From: Ilumatobacteraceae bacterium
GTDB taxonomy: Bacteria > Actinomycetota > Acidimicrobiia > Acidimicrobiales > Ilumatobacteraceae
Length of the DNA: 41,773 bases
Assembly (NCBI GenBank): GCA_022843125.1
Contig: JALHOG010000047.1
Coordinates: 1-41,773, forward strand
Direction of reading: 5' to 3'
Shown: piece after piece, positions 1-8,497 of the stretch
Layout: each line of letters begins with the position of its first letter
Position numbering within the stretch: the first letter of the stretch is position 1
Program-made: the position numbers and the translations under genes
The notes under the pieces: model-generated
Told to the model about the DNA's origin: nothing
Databases searched by the model: none
Seen by the model: only the letters and a program-made list of their open reading frames with translations

Positions 1-53
1 CGGTCGGTCACGGCGAGCACGGCACGGTCGTCGAACTCCACCGCGCTGGCTGA
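1..53 (+). CDS. C-terminal end of an upstream gene (possibly imuA')
   Basis: The frame starting at base 3 is open from the window edge and ends at a TGA at 51-53. It reads V-G-H-G-E-H-G-T-V-V-E-L-H-R-A-G. The ATG of the next gene lies one base after this stop, so the two are almost certainly translationally coupled. The neighbour is an ImuB-type protein, and imuB usually follows imuA' (a RecA-like factor) in actinobacterial mutasome operons. The identity is therefore inferred from context only, because too little of the protein is visible to recognise a family. Confidence 0.5.
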   Translation, partial: VGHGEHGTVVELHRAG

Positions 54-54
54 C

Positions 55-1674
55 ATGGCGTCCTCGTCCGCGCCCCGGCTCGTCACGGTGTGGTGCCCCG
101 ACTGGCCGCTGCTCGCCGCCCGGGTGCCCCCCGAGGTCCCGGCCGCGATCTTCCACGCCAACCGGGTGGTCGCCTGCACGCCTGCCGCCAGGGCGGTCGG
201 GGTGCGCCACGGCGACCGCCGGCGGGCTGCGCAGGGTGCGTGCCCCGAACTGACGATCGTCGACCCCGACCCCGACCGCGACGGCCGCGAATTCGACGCC
301 GTGGTGCGCCTGGTGGCCGACCTCGCGCCGCGGCTCGAGGTGGTCGAGCCGGGCTGGTTGTGCCTCGCCGCCCGCGGTCCTGCCCGCTACTACGGGGGCG
401 ACCAGGCGGTCGCGAGCCGTCTGATCGCCGAGCTCGCAACGTGGGCCGCTGCGCGCGGGGTCCCCGTCGCCGGGGCCGGTGACACCCCGGGATACGGCAT
501 CGGCGTGGGGGTCGCCGACGGCCGCTCGGCCTCCGCGATCGCCGCCCGCATCGCGGCCGCTCGCGCCGACCGCACGGTGGTCGTCCCCCCGGATGGTTCG
601 CCCGGCTTCGTCGCACCGCTCACCGTCGGGTGGCTGCGGGAACTGGGCGATGCCGATGCCGATCTCGTCGACCTGCTGGCGCGTCTCGGGGTGCGCACCT
701 TGGGGTCGCTCGCCGCGCTCGACGCCGGTGATGTGCTGGCGCGGTTCGGCCCGGTCGGTGCGCGCGCCCATCGCGTCGCGAGTGGTCGCGACGATCGGCC
801 CCCGGCGTCGGCCGATCCGCCGCCCGAGTGGTGGGTCGAGCACGCCTTCGACGAGCCGATCGCGTCGCTCGACACCGTGGTGTTCGTCGCCAAACGCCTC
901 GCGGACGATCTCGTCGAACGGCTCGCCGGTGACGGCCGGGTGTGCGTCCGCCTGGTGGTGGTGATCGAGACCGAGCACGGTGAGCGCAGCGAGCGCACGT
1001 GGTACCGCGATCACGGGCTGTCGGCGGCGGCGATGGTCGAGCGGGCGCGCTGGCAGCTCGAGGGGTGGGCGGCGCAACCTGACGGCCTGAGTGGCGGGGT
1101 GGCGCTGGTGCGGCTCGTGCCCGACGAGGTGCGCCCCGACGACGGTGTCCAGGCCCGGCTGTGGGGTGGCCGCTCGCAGGCCGATCACGATGCCGCTCGG
1201 GCGGTGGTCCGGCTCACCGGTCTGGCGGGCGAGCATGCGGTGCGGGTGCCGCAGTGGCAGGGCGGCCGGTTGCCTGCCGAGCGGTACCGGTTGGTCCCGG
1301 CGATCTCGGTCGATCTCGACGCCGGAGCGGAACGGCTCGAACGTGGCGACGGTCCGTGGCCCGGGGCGGTGCCGTCACCGGCGCCTGCGGTCGTGCCCGA
1401 TCCGCCGGTGGTGGTCGAGGTCGTCGATCGCGACGGCCGGCCGGTGGCGGTCAGCGGGCGGGGCGAGGTCAGCGCCGGTCCGGCCGAGCTGATCGTCGGC
1501 GGTCGCCGTCAGCGCATCGTCGCGTGGGCGGGGCCGTGGCCGGTCGAGCAGCGGTGGTGGTCGACCGAGCGGTCACGCCGGGTCGCGCGCTTCCAGTTGG
1601 TCACCGAGCGGGGCGAGGCACACCTGGTCGGCGTCGAGCACCGTCACTGGTCGATCCTCGCCACGTACGCGTGA
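55..1674 (+). CDS. imuB: ImuB-type Y-family DNA polymerase homologue
   Basis: This 539-residue protein resembles ImuB, the catalytically inactive Y-family polymerase relative that tethers DnaE2 and ImuA' to the beta clamp during damage-induced mutagenesis. The N-terminus carries the hallmark VWCPDWP in place of the acidic residues of an active palm domain. Y-family sequence continues through about residue 350, including GVGVADGRSASAIAA and a helix-hairpin-helix-like LLARLGVRTLGSLAAL. The C-terminus has a Trp-rich tail (GPWPVEQRWWS) that resembles the DUF6504-type end of actinobacterial ImuB. The ATG follows the stop of the preceding frame by one base, supporting an operon. A LexA box would lie outside the window. 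No dnaE2 is present here. I did not identify a clamp-binding motif with certainty. Confidence 0.85.
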   Translation: MASSSAPRLVTVWCPDWPLLAARVPPEVPAAIFHANRVVACTPAARAVGVRHGDRRRAAQGACPELTIVDPDPDRDGREFDAVVRLVADLAPRLEVVEPGWLCLAARGPARYYGGDQAVASRLIAELATWAAARGVPVAGAGDTPGYGIGVGVADGRSASAIAARIAAARADRTVVVPPDGSPGFVAPLTVGWLRELGDADADLVDLLARLGVRTLGSLAALDAGDVLARFGPVGARAHRVASGRDDRPPASADPPPEWWVEHAFDEPIASLDTVVFVAKRLADDLVERLAGDGRVCVRLVVVIETEHGERSERTWYRDHGLSAAAMVERARWQLEGWAAQPDGLSGGVALVRLVPDEVRPDDGVQARLWGGRSQADHDAARAVVRLTGLAGEHAVRVPQWQGGRLPAERYRLVPAISVDLDAGAERLERGDGPWPGAVPSPAPAVVPDPPVVVEVVDRDGRPVAVSGRGEVSAGPAELIVGGRRQRIVAWAGPWPVEQRWWSTERSRRVARFQLVTERGEAHLVGVEHRHWSILATYA

Positions 1675-1691
1675 GCGGGGAGACGGGTGCG

Positions 1692-2552
1692 TCAGGCGGT
1701 GGCGGGTTCGTCGAGCTCGGGATGGAGCTCGACGACCTCGGCCTGCTGATCGGCCTGCTGATCGGCCTGCTGTCCGTTCAGGCGCAACATCGTCGGACCC
1801 GTCGCGGCGGCTGCCTCGGCGGCGTCGAGCAGTTCGTTGCTGATGCGGAAGCCGACACCGCGCACCGTGTGGACGATCCGCAGATCGGGGGCGACCTTGT
1901 CGAGCTTGCGGCGCAGGTTCGACAGGTGGACGTCGACGACGTGGGTGTCGCCGACCCAGTTCGGCCCCCACACCGACACGAGCAGGTCCTGGCGCGAGGC
2001 GACTTCGGTCGGCCGGCGGCAGAGGTGCTCGAGCAGCGAGAACTCGATCCGGGTGGCCGGGATCTCATCGCCGTCGAGACGGATCTCGTGACGGCCGGTA
2101 TCGATGCTCAGCGGGCCGAGGGTCACGATCGACGGTTGGATCGGATCCCAGTCGGTCCGCATCTCACGCGGCCGGCGCAGGAGCGCATGGCAGCGGGCGG
2201 CGATCTCATCAGGGGTGACCGGGACCGAGACGGCGTCGTCGGCGCCCGACCTCAGTACCTCGACCCGGGTGCGGTCACGGCCGGCCGAGTCGATGCAGAG
2301 GAGGTAGCGGTCGGTGTCGCTGCGGAGACGCTGGTACAGGGGCCGGTTGTCCGGGCCCTGCATCGACGTGTCGACCACCAGGACATCCGGTGCGAACGAT
2401 TCGGCGAGGACGGTGACGGCTTCGGCATCACCGGGCGCGCTGACCGCGAACCCAGCGGCCCGGAGGCCAGCCTCGTTGGTACGCCGCAGACGAAGATCGT
2501 CGATGGCGAGCAACACTCGGGGGGCGAACTGCGAGTTGGGTTCCATGGTCAT
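1692..2552 (-). CDS. OmpR/PhoB-family response regulator with atypical receiver
   Basis: This is a 286-residue protein with an N-terminal receiver domain and a C-terminal winged-helix DNA-binding domain (VVDVHLSNLRRKLDK, RIVHTVRGVGFRI). The acidic pair Asp18-Asp19 and the phosphoacceptor Asp61 are present. The conserved Lys that normally precedes the cis-Pro near the end of the receiver is Val110 (S-V-P instead of T-K-P). No histidine kinase is encoded nearby, so it is an orphan regulator in this window. I chose the ATG at 2552 (M-T-M-E-P); a second ATG lies two codons in, and the frame extends upstream to a TTG at 2588 without family support. The C-terminus contains a short Gln-Ala-Asp repeat from a 12-bp DNA repeat. 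Confidence 0.85.
   Translation of the reverse strand: MTMEPNSQFAPRVLLAIDDLRLRRTNEAGLRAAGFAVSAPGDAEAVTVLAESFAPDVLVVDTSMQGPDNRPLYQRLRSDTDRYLLCIDSAGRDRTRVEVLRSGADDAVSVPVTPDEIAARCHALLRRPREMRTDWDPIQPSIVTLGPLSIDTGRHEIRLDGDEIPATRIEFSLLEHLCRRPTEVASRQDLLVSVWGPNWVGDTHVVDVHLSNLRRKLDKVAPDLRIVHTVRGVGFRISNELLDAAEAAAATGPTMLRLNGQQADQQADQQAEVVELHPELDEPATA
1739..1774. repeat. 12-bp tandem repeat, three copies
   Basis: The unit CGGCCTGCTGAT occurs twice perfectly (1739-1750, 1751-1762), followed by a third copy matching 10 of 12 bases. It lies in the coding region of the response regulator and encodes the repeated Q-A-D-Q peptide close to its C-terminus. The length is a multiple of three, so copy-number changes would keep the reading frame. 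Confidence 0.85.
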
Positions 2553-2600
2553 TTGAGGGGGTGAGGCCAGTACGTCCGGCGTCCACAACTCATCGGTCGG

Positions 2601-2621
2601 TCGCTTGGATGACTCAAGCGA
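2601..2621. promoter_or_regulatory. Inverted repeat between divergent regulator and NUDIX gene
   Basis: TCGCTTG (2601-2607) and CAAGCGA (2615-2621) form a perfect 7-bp inverted repeat around a 7-nt spacer. It lies 49 bp upstream of the response regulator start and 33 bp upstream of the NUDIX start. That placement suits an operator for one or both genes. No binding protein can be assigned from sequence alone. Confidence 0.45.
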
Positions 2622-2642
2622 TTTGTTGCGATTTCATCTGGA

Positions 2643-2648
2643 TACGGT
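2643..2648 (+). promoter_or_regulatory. -10 box for leaderless NUDIX transcript
   Basis: TACGGT matches the TANNNT actinobacterial -10 pattern and ends six bases before the ATG at 2655. Transcription would start at or next to the A of the start codon. No convincing Shine-Dalgarno sequence is present, which supports leaderless initiation. Confidence 0.5.
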
Positions 2649-2654
2649 GGGGCG

Positions 2655-3203
2655 ATGTTCACCGGTTCGGCTTCGCTGCGTGCCGAGGTGCGGCGTTCGG
2701 TTGCCGAACGCACACCGATCGACGACGCCGAACGCGGCTGCATCGTCGAGTTCCTCCGGCACTTCGACGCACTCGACCTGCCGTTCGATCAGGAGTCGGA
2801 TCCGGTCCACGTCACCGGCTCCGCGATCGTCGTCGGCCCGCGCGGTGTGGTGCTGCTGCGGCACAAGCGGCTCGGCCTGTGGCTGCAACCCGGCGGTCAC
2901 ATCGACGCCGGCGAGTCACCGTGGGAGGCCGCGGTGCGCGAGGCGCGCGAGGAGACCGGGCTCGATGTCCGCTTCGACGGAGAGGCGCCGCCGCTCGTCC
3001 ACGTCGACGTCCACCCTGGCGGTCGCGGCCACACCCATCTCGACCTCCGCTACCTGGTTCACGGCGGCGACGCCGACCCGACCCCGCCGGAGGGTGAGAG
3101 CCAGGAGATCGGCTGGTTCGACTGGGACGCTGCGATCGAGCGCGCCAGCGACGATCGCCTCAAGTCGGCCCTGGCGTTCATCCGCGGCGTCGAGCTTGCG
3201 TAG
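2655..3203 (+). CDS. NUDIX hydrolase
   Basis: The 182-residue protein has an intact Nudix box at residues 81-103, G-x5-E-x7-R-E-x-x-E-E-x-G-L, with Arg95, Glu96, Glu99 and Glu100 in the metal-binding positions. The family hydrolyses nucleoside diphosphates linked to another moiety; the substrate cannot be told from this sequence. A 50-residue N-terminal extension precedes the fold. The stop codon at 3201-3203 overlaps the start of the operator palindrome of the downstream padR gene. It diverges from the response regulator. Confidence 0.9.
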   Translation: MFTGSASLRAEVRRSVAERTPIDDAERGCIVEFLRHFDALDLPFDQESDPVHVTGSAIVVGPRGVVLLRHKRLGLWLQPGGHIDAGESPWEAAVREAREETGLDVRFDGEAPPLVHVDVHPGGRGHTHLDLRYLVHGGDADPTPPEGESQEIGWFDWDAAIERASDDRLKSALAFIRGVELA

Positions 3204-3231
3204 ATACTGAGTATGTGTATACTCGGTATCT
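3196..3231 (+). promoter_or_regulatory. padR promoter and operator palindrome
   Basis: Bases 3202-3231 form a near-perfect 30-bp palindrome: arms AGATACTGAGTAT and ATACTCGGTATCT around a short centre, with a single internal mismatch pair. It ends one base before the ATG of the PadR gene. Within it TATACT (3218-3223) is a good -10 box, and TTGCGT (3196-3201) is a plausible -35 at 16-bp spacing. The start codon lies eight bases after the -10, so the transcript is probably leaderless. A repressor bound here would cover the whole core promoter, so autoregulation by PadR is the natural inference. Confidence 0.75.
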
Positions 3232-3762
3232 ATGGCAGTGCGTGAGGGGTTGCTCTCCCTCCTCGAACCAGGGCCGAGATACGGCTACCAGCTGAAGACC
3301 GAGTTCGAATCGGTCACCGGCGGCGTGTGGAGCCTCAACGTCGGCCAGGTGTACACCACCCTCGATCGCCTCGAGCGAGACGGCCTCGTCGAGATGACCG
3401 AGGCCGAGGGGCAGAAGTCGTACACCCTCACCGCCGCCGGCCGCGAGGAGCTCGGCGCCTGGTGGCAGGCCGTGCCCGCCGACGAGCCACCGCCGCGCGA
3501 CGAGCTGATGCTCAAGGTGCTGATGGCGATCGAGAAGGGCGCCGACCATGCGCTCGAGGTGATCACCCGCCAGCGCACCGCCCTGTTCGCCCTGCTCCAC
3601 GACCACCGCCGCAAGCCGGCACCACCCGCCGACGCGCCGACCGTGTCGGTGCTCGCTGCCCAGCTCGTCACCGATGCCCTCGTCGTACGCGCCGAGGCCG
3701 ACCTGCGCTGGCTCGATCTGTGCGAAGCGCGCCTCGCTGCAACCCGGAAGGACCGCCCGTGA
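3232..3762 (+). CDS. PadR-family transcriptional regulator
   Basis: This 176-residue protein has the PadR winged-helix N-terminus (REGLLSLL, GPRYGYQL, VGQVYTTLDRLERDGLV, YTLTAAGREEL). It is followed by a C-terminal dimerisation helix region of the PadR-like C2 type. PadR proteins are repressors that usually control an adjacent transporter or detoxification gene. Its stop codon overlaps the GTG of the ABC ATPase (GTGA), so padR, ATPase and permease form one operon. The long palindrome immediately upstream is its likely operator. The inducer is unknown. Confidence 0.92.
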   Translation: MAVREGLLSLLEPGPRYGYQLKTEFESVTGGVWSLNVGQVYTTLDRLERDGLVEMTEAEGQKSYTLTAAGREELGAWWQAVPADEPPPRDELMLKVLMAIEKGADHALEVITRQRTALFALLHDHRRKPAPPADAPTVSVLAAQLVTDALVVRAEADLRWLDLCEARLAATRKDRP

Positions 3763-4493
3763 TCACCACCAACCGAACCCCCGACCTGTCGGGCCCCATC
3801 GTCGAACTCCGCAACGTCGTCAAGACGTTCGGCGCTGGCACCACCGAGATCCGGGCGCTCGACGGCGTGAGCCTCACCGTGATGCCCGGCGAGTTCGTGG
3901 CGATCATGGGCCCGTCGGGCTGCGGCAAGTCGACGATGCTCCACCTCGGCGGCGGGCTCGAACTGCCCACCGCCGGCAACGTGCTGTTCGAGGGGCGCGA
4001 CCTCACGACGATGTCGATCGCCGAGCTCGCCGAGGTCCGGCGACGGCGGCTCGGGTACGTCTTCCAGTCGCTCAACCTGATCCCGTCGCTCACCGCGCTC
4101 GAGAACGTGATGCTCCCGCTCGAGCTCGATGGCATCGGCGCCTCGGCGGCCCGCGCCGAGGCTCGGGAAGCGCTCGAACGGGTCGGCATCGTCGAGCAGC
4201 TCGACCGCTATCCCGACTCGTTCTCCGGCGGCCAGCAGCAGCGGATCGCGATCGCCCGCTCGGTCGTCGGCGACCGGCGCGTCGTGTTCGCCGACGAGCC
4301 CACCGGCGCGCTCGACACCCTCACCTCCGACCAGGTGATCGAGGTGCTCGCCGGCCTCGCCCGCTCCGGTACCGCGGTGGTGATGGTCACCCACGAGCCG
4401 CGCTTCGCCTCGTGGGCCGACCGGGTGGTGTTCCTCCGCGACGGCCGCATCGTCGACGACACCAGCGCCGTCGTCCCCACCGGGGTGCGATGA
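3759..4493 (+). CDS. ABC transporter ATP-binding protein (MacB/LolD type)
   Basis: The 244-residue protein has Walker A GPSGCGKST near residues 50-58, Q-loop VFQSLNLIPSL, signature SGGQQQR, Walker B RRVVFADEP and the switch His in VMVTHEP. This set is typical of the LolD/MacB family that powers FtsX-like permeases. The start is the GTG at 3759, which overlaps the padR stop and is preceded by GGAAGGA (3745-3751) as ribosome binding site. The open frame extends further upstream, but that stretch is out-of-frame padR sequence. It overlaps the permease start by ATGA. Confidence 0.93.
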   Translation: MITTNRTPDLSGPIVELRNVVKTFGAGTTEIRALDGVSLTVMPGEFVAIMGPSGCGKSTMLHLGGGLELPTAGNVLFEGRDLTTMSIAELAEVRRRRLGYVFQSLNLIPSLTALENVMLPLELDGIGASAARAEAREALERVGIVEQLDRYPDSFSGGQQQRIAIARSVVGDRRVVFADEPTGALDTLTSDQVIEVLAGLARSGTAVVMVTHEPRFASWADRVVFLRDGRIVDDTSAVVPTGVR

Positions 4494-7222
4494 TGCCCGT
4501 GATCATCGAAGACCGGCTCGCGGGTGCGACGCCCGTCGCACCGCCACCGCTCCGGGACCGGTCGGCCGTCCCCACGTGGCGCCTCGCCGCCCGCCTCGCC
4601 CGCCGCGAGACTCGCCGCCGCCCCGGCCGCACCGTCCTCGCCGCCCTCCTGATCGCCGTCCCGGTGATGGCGATGACCCTCGGCAGCGTGCTGGTGCGGA
4701 CGGGTGCTGCGGCGAGCTCGTGGTCGGCGCAGTTCGACATGCAGTGGCCAGGCGCCGACATCGCGATCGAGGGCACCACGTGGTCCGCCGCCGAGCGCGA
4801 CGGGTTGGCTCGCCGGCTCGACACGCTGCCCGCCGGCTCGCGGGTCGTCGACCATCTCGGCGCATCGACCACGATCTCCGCCGGCAACCGTGACGGCGAC
4901 GAGGTCTACTTCGAGTGGACCGACCGTCGCCTCGACGACCCGATGCTGGCCGGCTCGGTCGAGGTCATCGACGGCCGGGTGCCCCGCGATGGTGAGGTCC
5001 TGCTCGACCCTGGCGTCGCCGAGGCGCTGGGGCTCGGTGTCGGCGACACGCTCCAGCTCGACCGCCCCTCGGGTACGTGGGAGGTCGTCGGCATCGGCCG
5101 GTACCGGGCGAGCTATTGGAGAGACCTCGTGGTCGTTCCCGGCTTCGATCGCGACCGCATCGCCGACGGCTTCGGTGGGCTGACGACGCTCATCGATCTG
5201 CCCGCCGAGGTCACGCCCAGCGAGCGATCCGAGCTCGCGGCCCGGGTCGGCGGCTGGACGCGCGACGCCGAGCCGTTTCCCGACTACTCGGCCACCGGGT
5301 CGACGCTCGCGTGGGGGTGGGTCGGCGGTGTGCTGGCTCTGGTGGCCGTCGGCATCATCGTCGCCGCAGCGTTCGCGACGAGCGCTCGCCGCCAACTCGT
5401 CGCGGTCGGTCAGCTCGCATCGAACGGCGCGACGCCGAGGGTGATCCGCGCGACGTTGGTCCTCCAGGGCACGTGGACCGCTGCGGTGGGGACGGTCACC
5501 GGGATCGGGCTCGGGCTCGCCGTCCTCCCGTTCGTTGCGCCGGTCGTCGAGGAGTGGTTCCTGCAGAGCGACACCGTCGGCTACCGCATCGCCGCCGGCG
5601 ACCTGGTGGCGATCGCCGTCACCGCGCTGGTGGCGGGCACCATCGCGGCGGCCGTTCCGGCGCGTTCGTTGGCGAAGGTGCCGGTGATGGCGGCGCTCGC
5701 CGGGCGGCGACCGCTCGCCCAGCCGCCGCGCTGGCTGGTGCCCACCGGTGTGGGCCTCACGCTCGGAGGCATCGGCCTGCTCGCGGTCGCCGGTGTCGGT
5801 GTGAGCAACGCGTCGAACACGGGCGGGAGCACCGATCTGTTCGCGCTCGCGATCGTGCTCGCGGCGGTCGCAGTGGTGTTCGGCATGGTGTGCGCGACGC
5901 CGCTCGTGGTCGAGCGTGCCGGGCGTCTCGCCGCCCACCTGCCACTGTCGCCCCGTCTCGCGCTCCGCAGCATGGCGCGCGCACGGACGCGCTCGGCCGC
6001 AGTGGTGGCCGCGATCGCCGTAGCGGTCGGGGGGTCGGTCGCGGTGGCGATGGTCGCCGATGAAGCGGTGTTGAACCAGTACTACGGCGACGCCCTCCTG
6101 CCCGAGGATGCGCTCGTGGTCCGTGACTCCTTCACCGCGGACGGCACGATGGCCCCCGCTGCGGACGACTTCGACGACGAGTCCCCGATCGACCCGCCGA
6201 TGCTGCCGACCGGCGCGCCGACCGCCGCCCAGCTCGATGTGATCGAGGGGCGCCTCCCCGGCTCCACCCTCGAGCCGATCCTCGTCGCCGGCTTCGACCC
6301 GCCGCCGTTCAGGTGGAGCGATCCGATCGTCTGGTCCACGTCCGGCGAGGGCCCGGTGATCGCCACCCCGGGTGTGCTCGCACTGGTCGGCCTCTCCGAC
6401 CGCGATCAACGGACGCTCGATGACGAGGGTTCGATCATGGTGCGCATGCCCGACGACGGGACGGGGTCCTACGGCTTCGATGGGCCGAGTGGCACCACGT
6501 ACGCGATCGGCGACGAGATCGTCCAGCTCGACACGCCGGTCGGGCGCGACCTCCCGGCGTTCGGGTTCGGCTACTGGATGACGTTGATCACCGAAGCGCA
6601 CGCCGCCGAGCTCGGGTTCACACCCGTGGCACGGGGAGTGATCGTGCGCTCAGACGGTGTGATCACCGACGCAGTCGGACAGGAGATCGCGGCCGAGTTC
6701 ACCACCCAGGAGTTCGGACTCGGTGCGTTCGTCGAGCCGGGTGATCCGCCTCGTGCGACGGCCGAGGAATTCGAAGGGCCGTGGTGGGGCGTCTCCTACG
6801 CGGCGCAGTACCGCCCGGGAGACAGTGGCGATCTGTGGCTGGCGCGGGCGATCATCGCCGGCATCGCCGTCGTGCTCAGCCTGCTCGTGGTGGCGATCGG
6901 CCTGTCGCTCGCAGCCGCCGAAGGTCGCCACGAGCGCAACACGCTGTCGGTCGTCGGCGCCACGCCGGCGACGATGCGGCGCCAGACGGCGACCGGCGCA
7001 GCTGCCCTCGCGCTCACCGGCATCGCGCTCGGCATCCCGACCGGCTTCGTCCCCACGTGGGTGCTGTGGCGTGCCACCAACGGCACTGAGTGGCCGAGCT
7101 TCCCGTGGGCGGTGAGCGCCATCCTCGTGATCGCCGTCCCCCTCGTCGCGGCCGCCGCCACCTGGCTCGCCAGCGCCGTCTCCCAACGCCTTCGCCCCGT
7201 CACCATCACCCCTCGCGATTGA
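4490..7222 (+). CDS. FtsX-like ABC transporter permease
   Basis: This 910-residue membrane protein starts at the ATG overlapping the ATPase stop (4490-4493). After a cytoplasmic N-terminus there is a transmembrane helix (TVLAALLIAVPVMAMTL). A large extracytoplasmic domain follows, and then an FtsX block of three helices around residues 280-400. A second hydrophobic block with an Arg-rich cytoplasmic loop precedes a second extracytoplasmic domain, and a final FtsX triplet ends the protein. This duplicated architecture is common in actinobacterial exporters of lipids, peptides or antibiotics. The substrate is unknown; PadR control suggests a response to a small molecule. Confidence 0.9.
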   Translation: MMPVIIEDRLAGATPVAPPPLRDRSAVPTWRLAARLARRETRRRPGRTVLAALLIAVPVMAMTLGSVLVRTGAAASSWSAQFDMQWPGADIAIEGTTWSAAERDGLARRLDTLPAGSRVVDHLGASTTISAGNRDGDEVYFEWTDRRLDDPMLAGSVEVIDGRVPRDGEVLLDPGVAEALGLGVGDTLQLDRPSGTWEVVGIGRYRASYWRDLVVVPGFDRDRIADGFGGLTTLIDLPAEVTPSERSELAARVGGWTRDAEPFPDYSATGSTLAWGWVGGVLALVAVGIIVAAAFATSARRQLVAVGQLASNGATPRVIRATLVLQGTWTAAVGTVTGIGLGLAVLPFVAPVVEEWFLQSDTVGYRIAAGDLVAIAVTALVAGTIAAAVPARSLAKVPVMAALAGRRPLAQPPRWLVPTGVGLTLGGIGLLAVAGVGVSNASNTGGSTDLFALAIVLAAVAVVFGMVCATPLVVERAGRLAAHLPLSPRLALRSMARARTRSAAVVAAIAVAVGGSVAVAMVADEAVLNQYYGDALLPEDALVVRDSFTADGTMAPAADDFDDESPIDPPMLPTGAPTAAQLDVIEGRLPGSTLEPILVAGFDPPPFRWSDPIVWSTSGEGPVIATPGVLALVGLSDRDQRTLDDEGSIMVRMPDDGTGSYGFDGPSGTTYAIGDEIVQLDTPVGRDLPAFGFGYWMTLITEAHAAELGFTPVARGVIVRSDGVITDAVGQEIAAEFTTQEFGLGAFVEPGDPPRATAEEFEGPWWGVSYAAQYRPGDSGDLWLARAIIAGIAVVLSLLVVAIGLSLAAAEGRHERNTLSVVGATPATMRRQTATGAAALALTGIALGIPTGFVPTWVLWRATNGTEWPSFPWAVSAILVIAVPLVAAAATWLASAVSQRLRPVTITPRD

Positions 7223-7252
7223 TCTGACCGCGACTGATCACACCGTGACGGA

Positions 7253-8491
7253 TCACGACCAGAGGGTCGAGATCGGAGCGGCGATGAGCCGGTCGCCGAA
7301 CACGACGGTCTGGTTGCCGGTGTGCAGCACGATCCCGAGTGTGAAGCGTTCCCCCAGACGGTCACGCACGTAGGCGAGGTGACGGGCGTGCTGAGGCAGG
7401 GGGGTGGCCGTTGCCTTGACCTCGATCCCGACCACGTTCCGGCCGCGTTCGAGCACGATGTCGATCTCGCGCTGATCGCGATCGCGGTAGTGGCCGATCG
7501 TCACCGGGCGTTCGGCCCACGTCGCCTGCTTCGCGATCTCGTTGGCGACGTACGTCTCGAGCAACGGCCCGAACCAGCGCGACGACATGTCGCCGAGCGA
7601 GTCTGCAGTCTCACCGAGCAGGTGCGTCGCGAGGGCGGTGTCGACCAGGTGAGCGACCGGTCGCTGCTTGGCTCGATTCGTGTGACTGGTGGTCCAGCCG
7701 GGGACGATCCGGACGAGGTAGAGCGTGGCGACGACGTCGAGGTAGGCGCGGACGAGGTCGTGGCTCGTGCCGAGCTCGCGGGCGAGATCGGCGACCACGA
7801 TCTCCTGTGCCGACCTGGCGGCGAGTTGTGCCATCAGCTGGCCGAACAGCTCTGGCCGTCTGACTTCCGCGACCTGTTCCACGTTCGCGACGGCCGTGAC
7901 CGTTCGCAGATATGCATCGCTCCAGCCGTTGCGGAATCGCGCCGTCGCAGGGCCGAGGGCCAACTCCGGGAACCCACCGCGGGCGATCGCGTCGGCGTAG
8001 TCGGTGCGGTTGGTCGCTGCTGCGGTGACATCGCCGAGTGACGCGGCGAAGGCGCGTTCGATGAACGTCTCGTGCGTTCCTCGGAGCTCTCCGGCCGACA
8101 GTGGCAGCAGTTCGACGATGCCGACGCGTCCCGTCAGGGTCTCCGAGATGTTCCGCATCGAGAGGAACCGGGTCGAGCCGGCCAGTACGAACTGGCCGCG
8201 CCTGCTGTCGGAGTCGAGCCGCATCTTGAGCGCCAGCAGGAGATCGTCACCGCCGCGCTGGAACTCGTCGATCGCCGAACCGGCTGCGACGGAGTCGACG
8301 AAACCGACCGGATCGGCGCGGACGGCCTGGAGGACGGTGGGGTCGTCGAGGTTCACCACCGGCCCTCGATCGTGCTGCAGTTGCCGGACCAGCGTGCTCT
8401 TGCCCGACTGCCGCGGGCCGTTGACCACCAGCGCTCGGAAGCCGGCGAGGAGCTCGCGAGTCGGGATCAACATGCGGCGATCGATCTCCAT
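7253..8491 (-). CDS. AAA ATPase with DUF4143 domain
   Basis: The 412-residue protein has an N-terminal AAA_14 domain with Walker A GPRQSGKST near residues 26-34, a Walker B-like AIDEFQ and a sensor-like LAGSTRFL. The C-terminal half is DUF4143, ending in a nuclease-like fold with the pattern REIDIVLE followed by VGIEVKA. The Asp and Glu-x-Lys arrangement recalls PD-(D/E)XK nucleases. The cellular role of the family is not established. The ATG at 8491 is preceded in frame by a GTG. A -10-like TAGAGT lies six bases upstream, so a leaderless start is likely. Three 22-bp-period repeats lie directly upstream. Confidence 0.88.
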   Translation of the reverse strand: MEIDRRMLIPTRELLAGFRALVVNGPRQSGKSTLVRQLQHDRGPVVNLDDPTVLQAVRADPVGFVDSVAAGSAIDEFQRGGDDLLLALKMRLDSDSRRGQFVLAGSTRFLSMRNISETLTGRVGIVELLPLSAGELRGTHETFIERAFAASLGDVTAAATNRTDYADAIARGGFPELALGPATARFRNGWSDAYLRTVTAVANVEQVAEVRRPELFGQLMAQLAARSAQEIVVADLARELGTSHDLVRAYLDVVATLYLVRIVPGWTTSHTNRAKQRPVAHLVDTALATHLLGETADSLGDMSSRWFGPLLETYVANEIAKQATWAERPVTIGHYRDRDQREIDIVLERGRNVVGIEVKATATPLPQHARHLAYVRDRLGERFTLGIVLHTGNQTVVFGDRLIAAPISTLWS

Positions 8492-8497
8492 CACCGC

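Noticed and set aside
4208..6601. 797-codon open frame antisense to the first FtsX permease
   Set aside because: Arg/His/Asp-rich composition typical of reverse-strand shadows, no family match, and it covers parts of both the ATPase and the permease genes.
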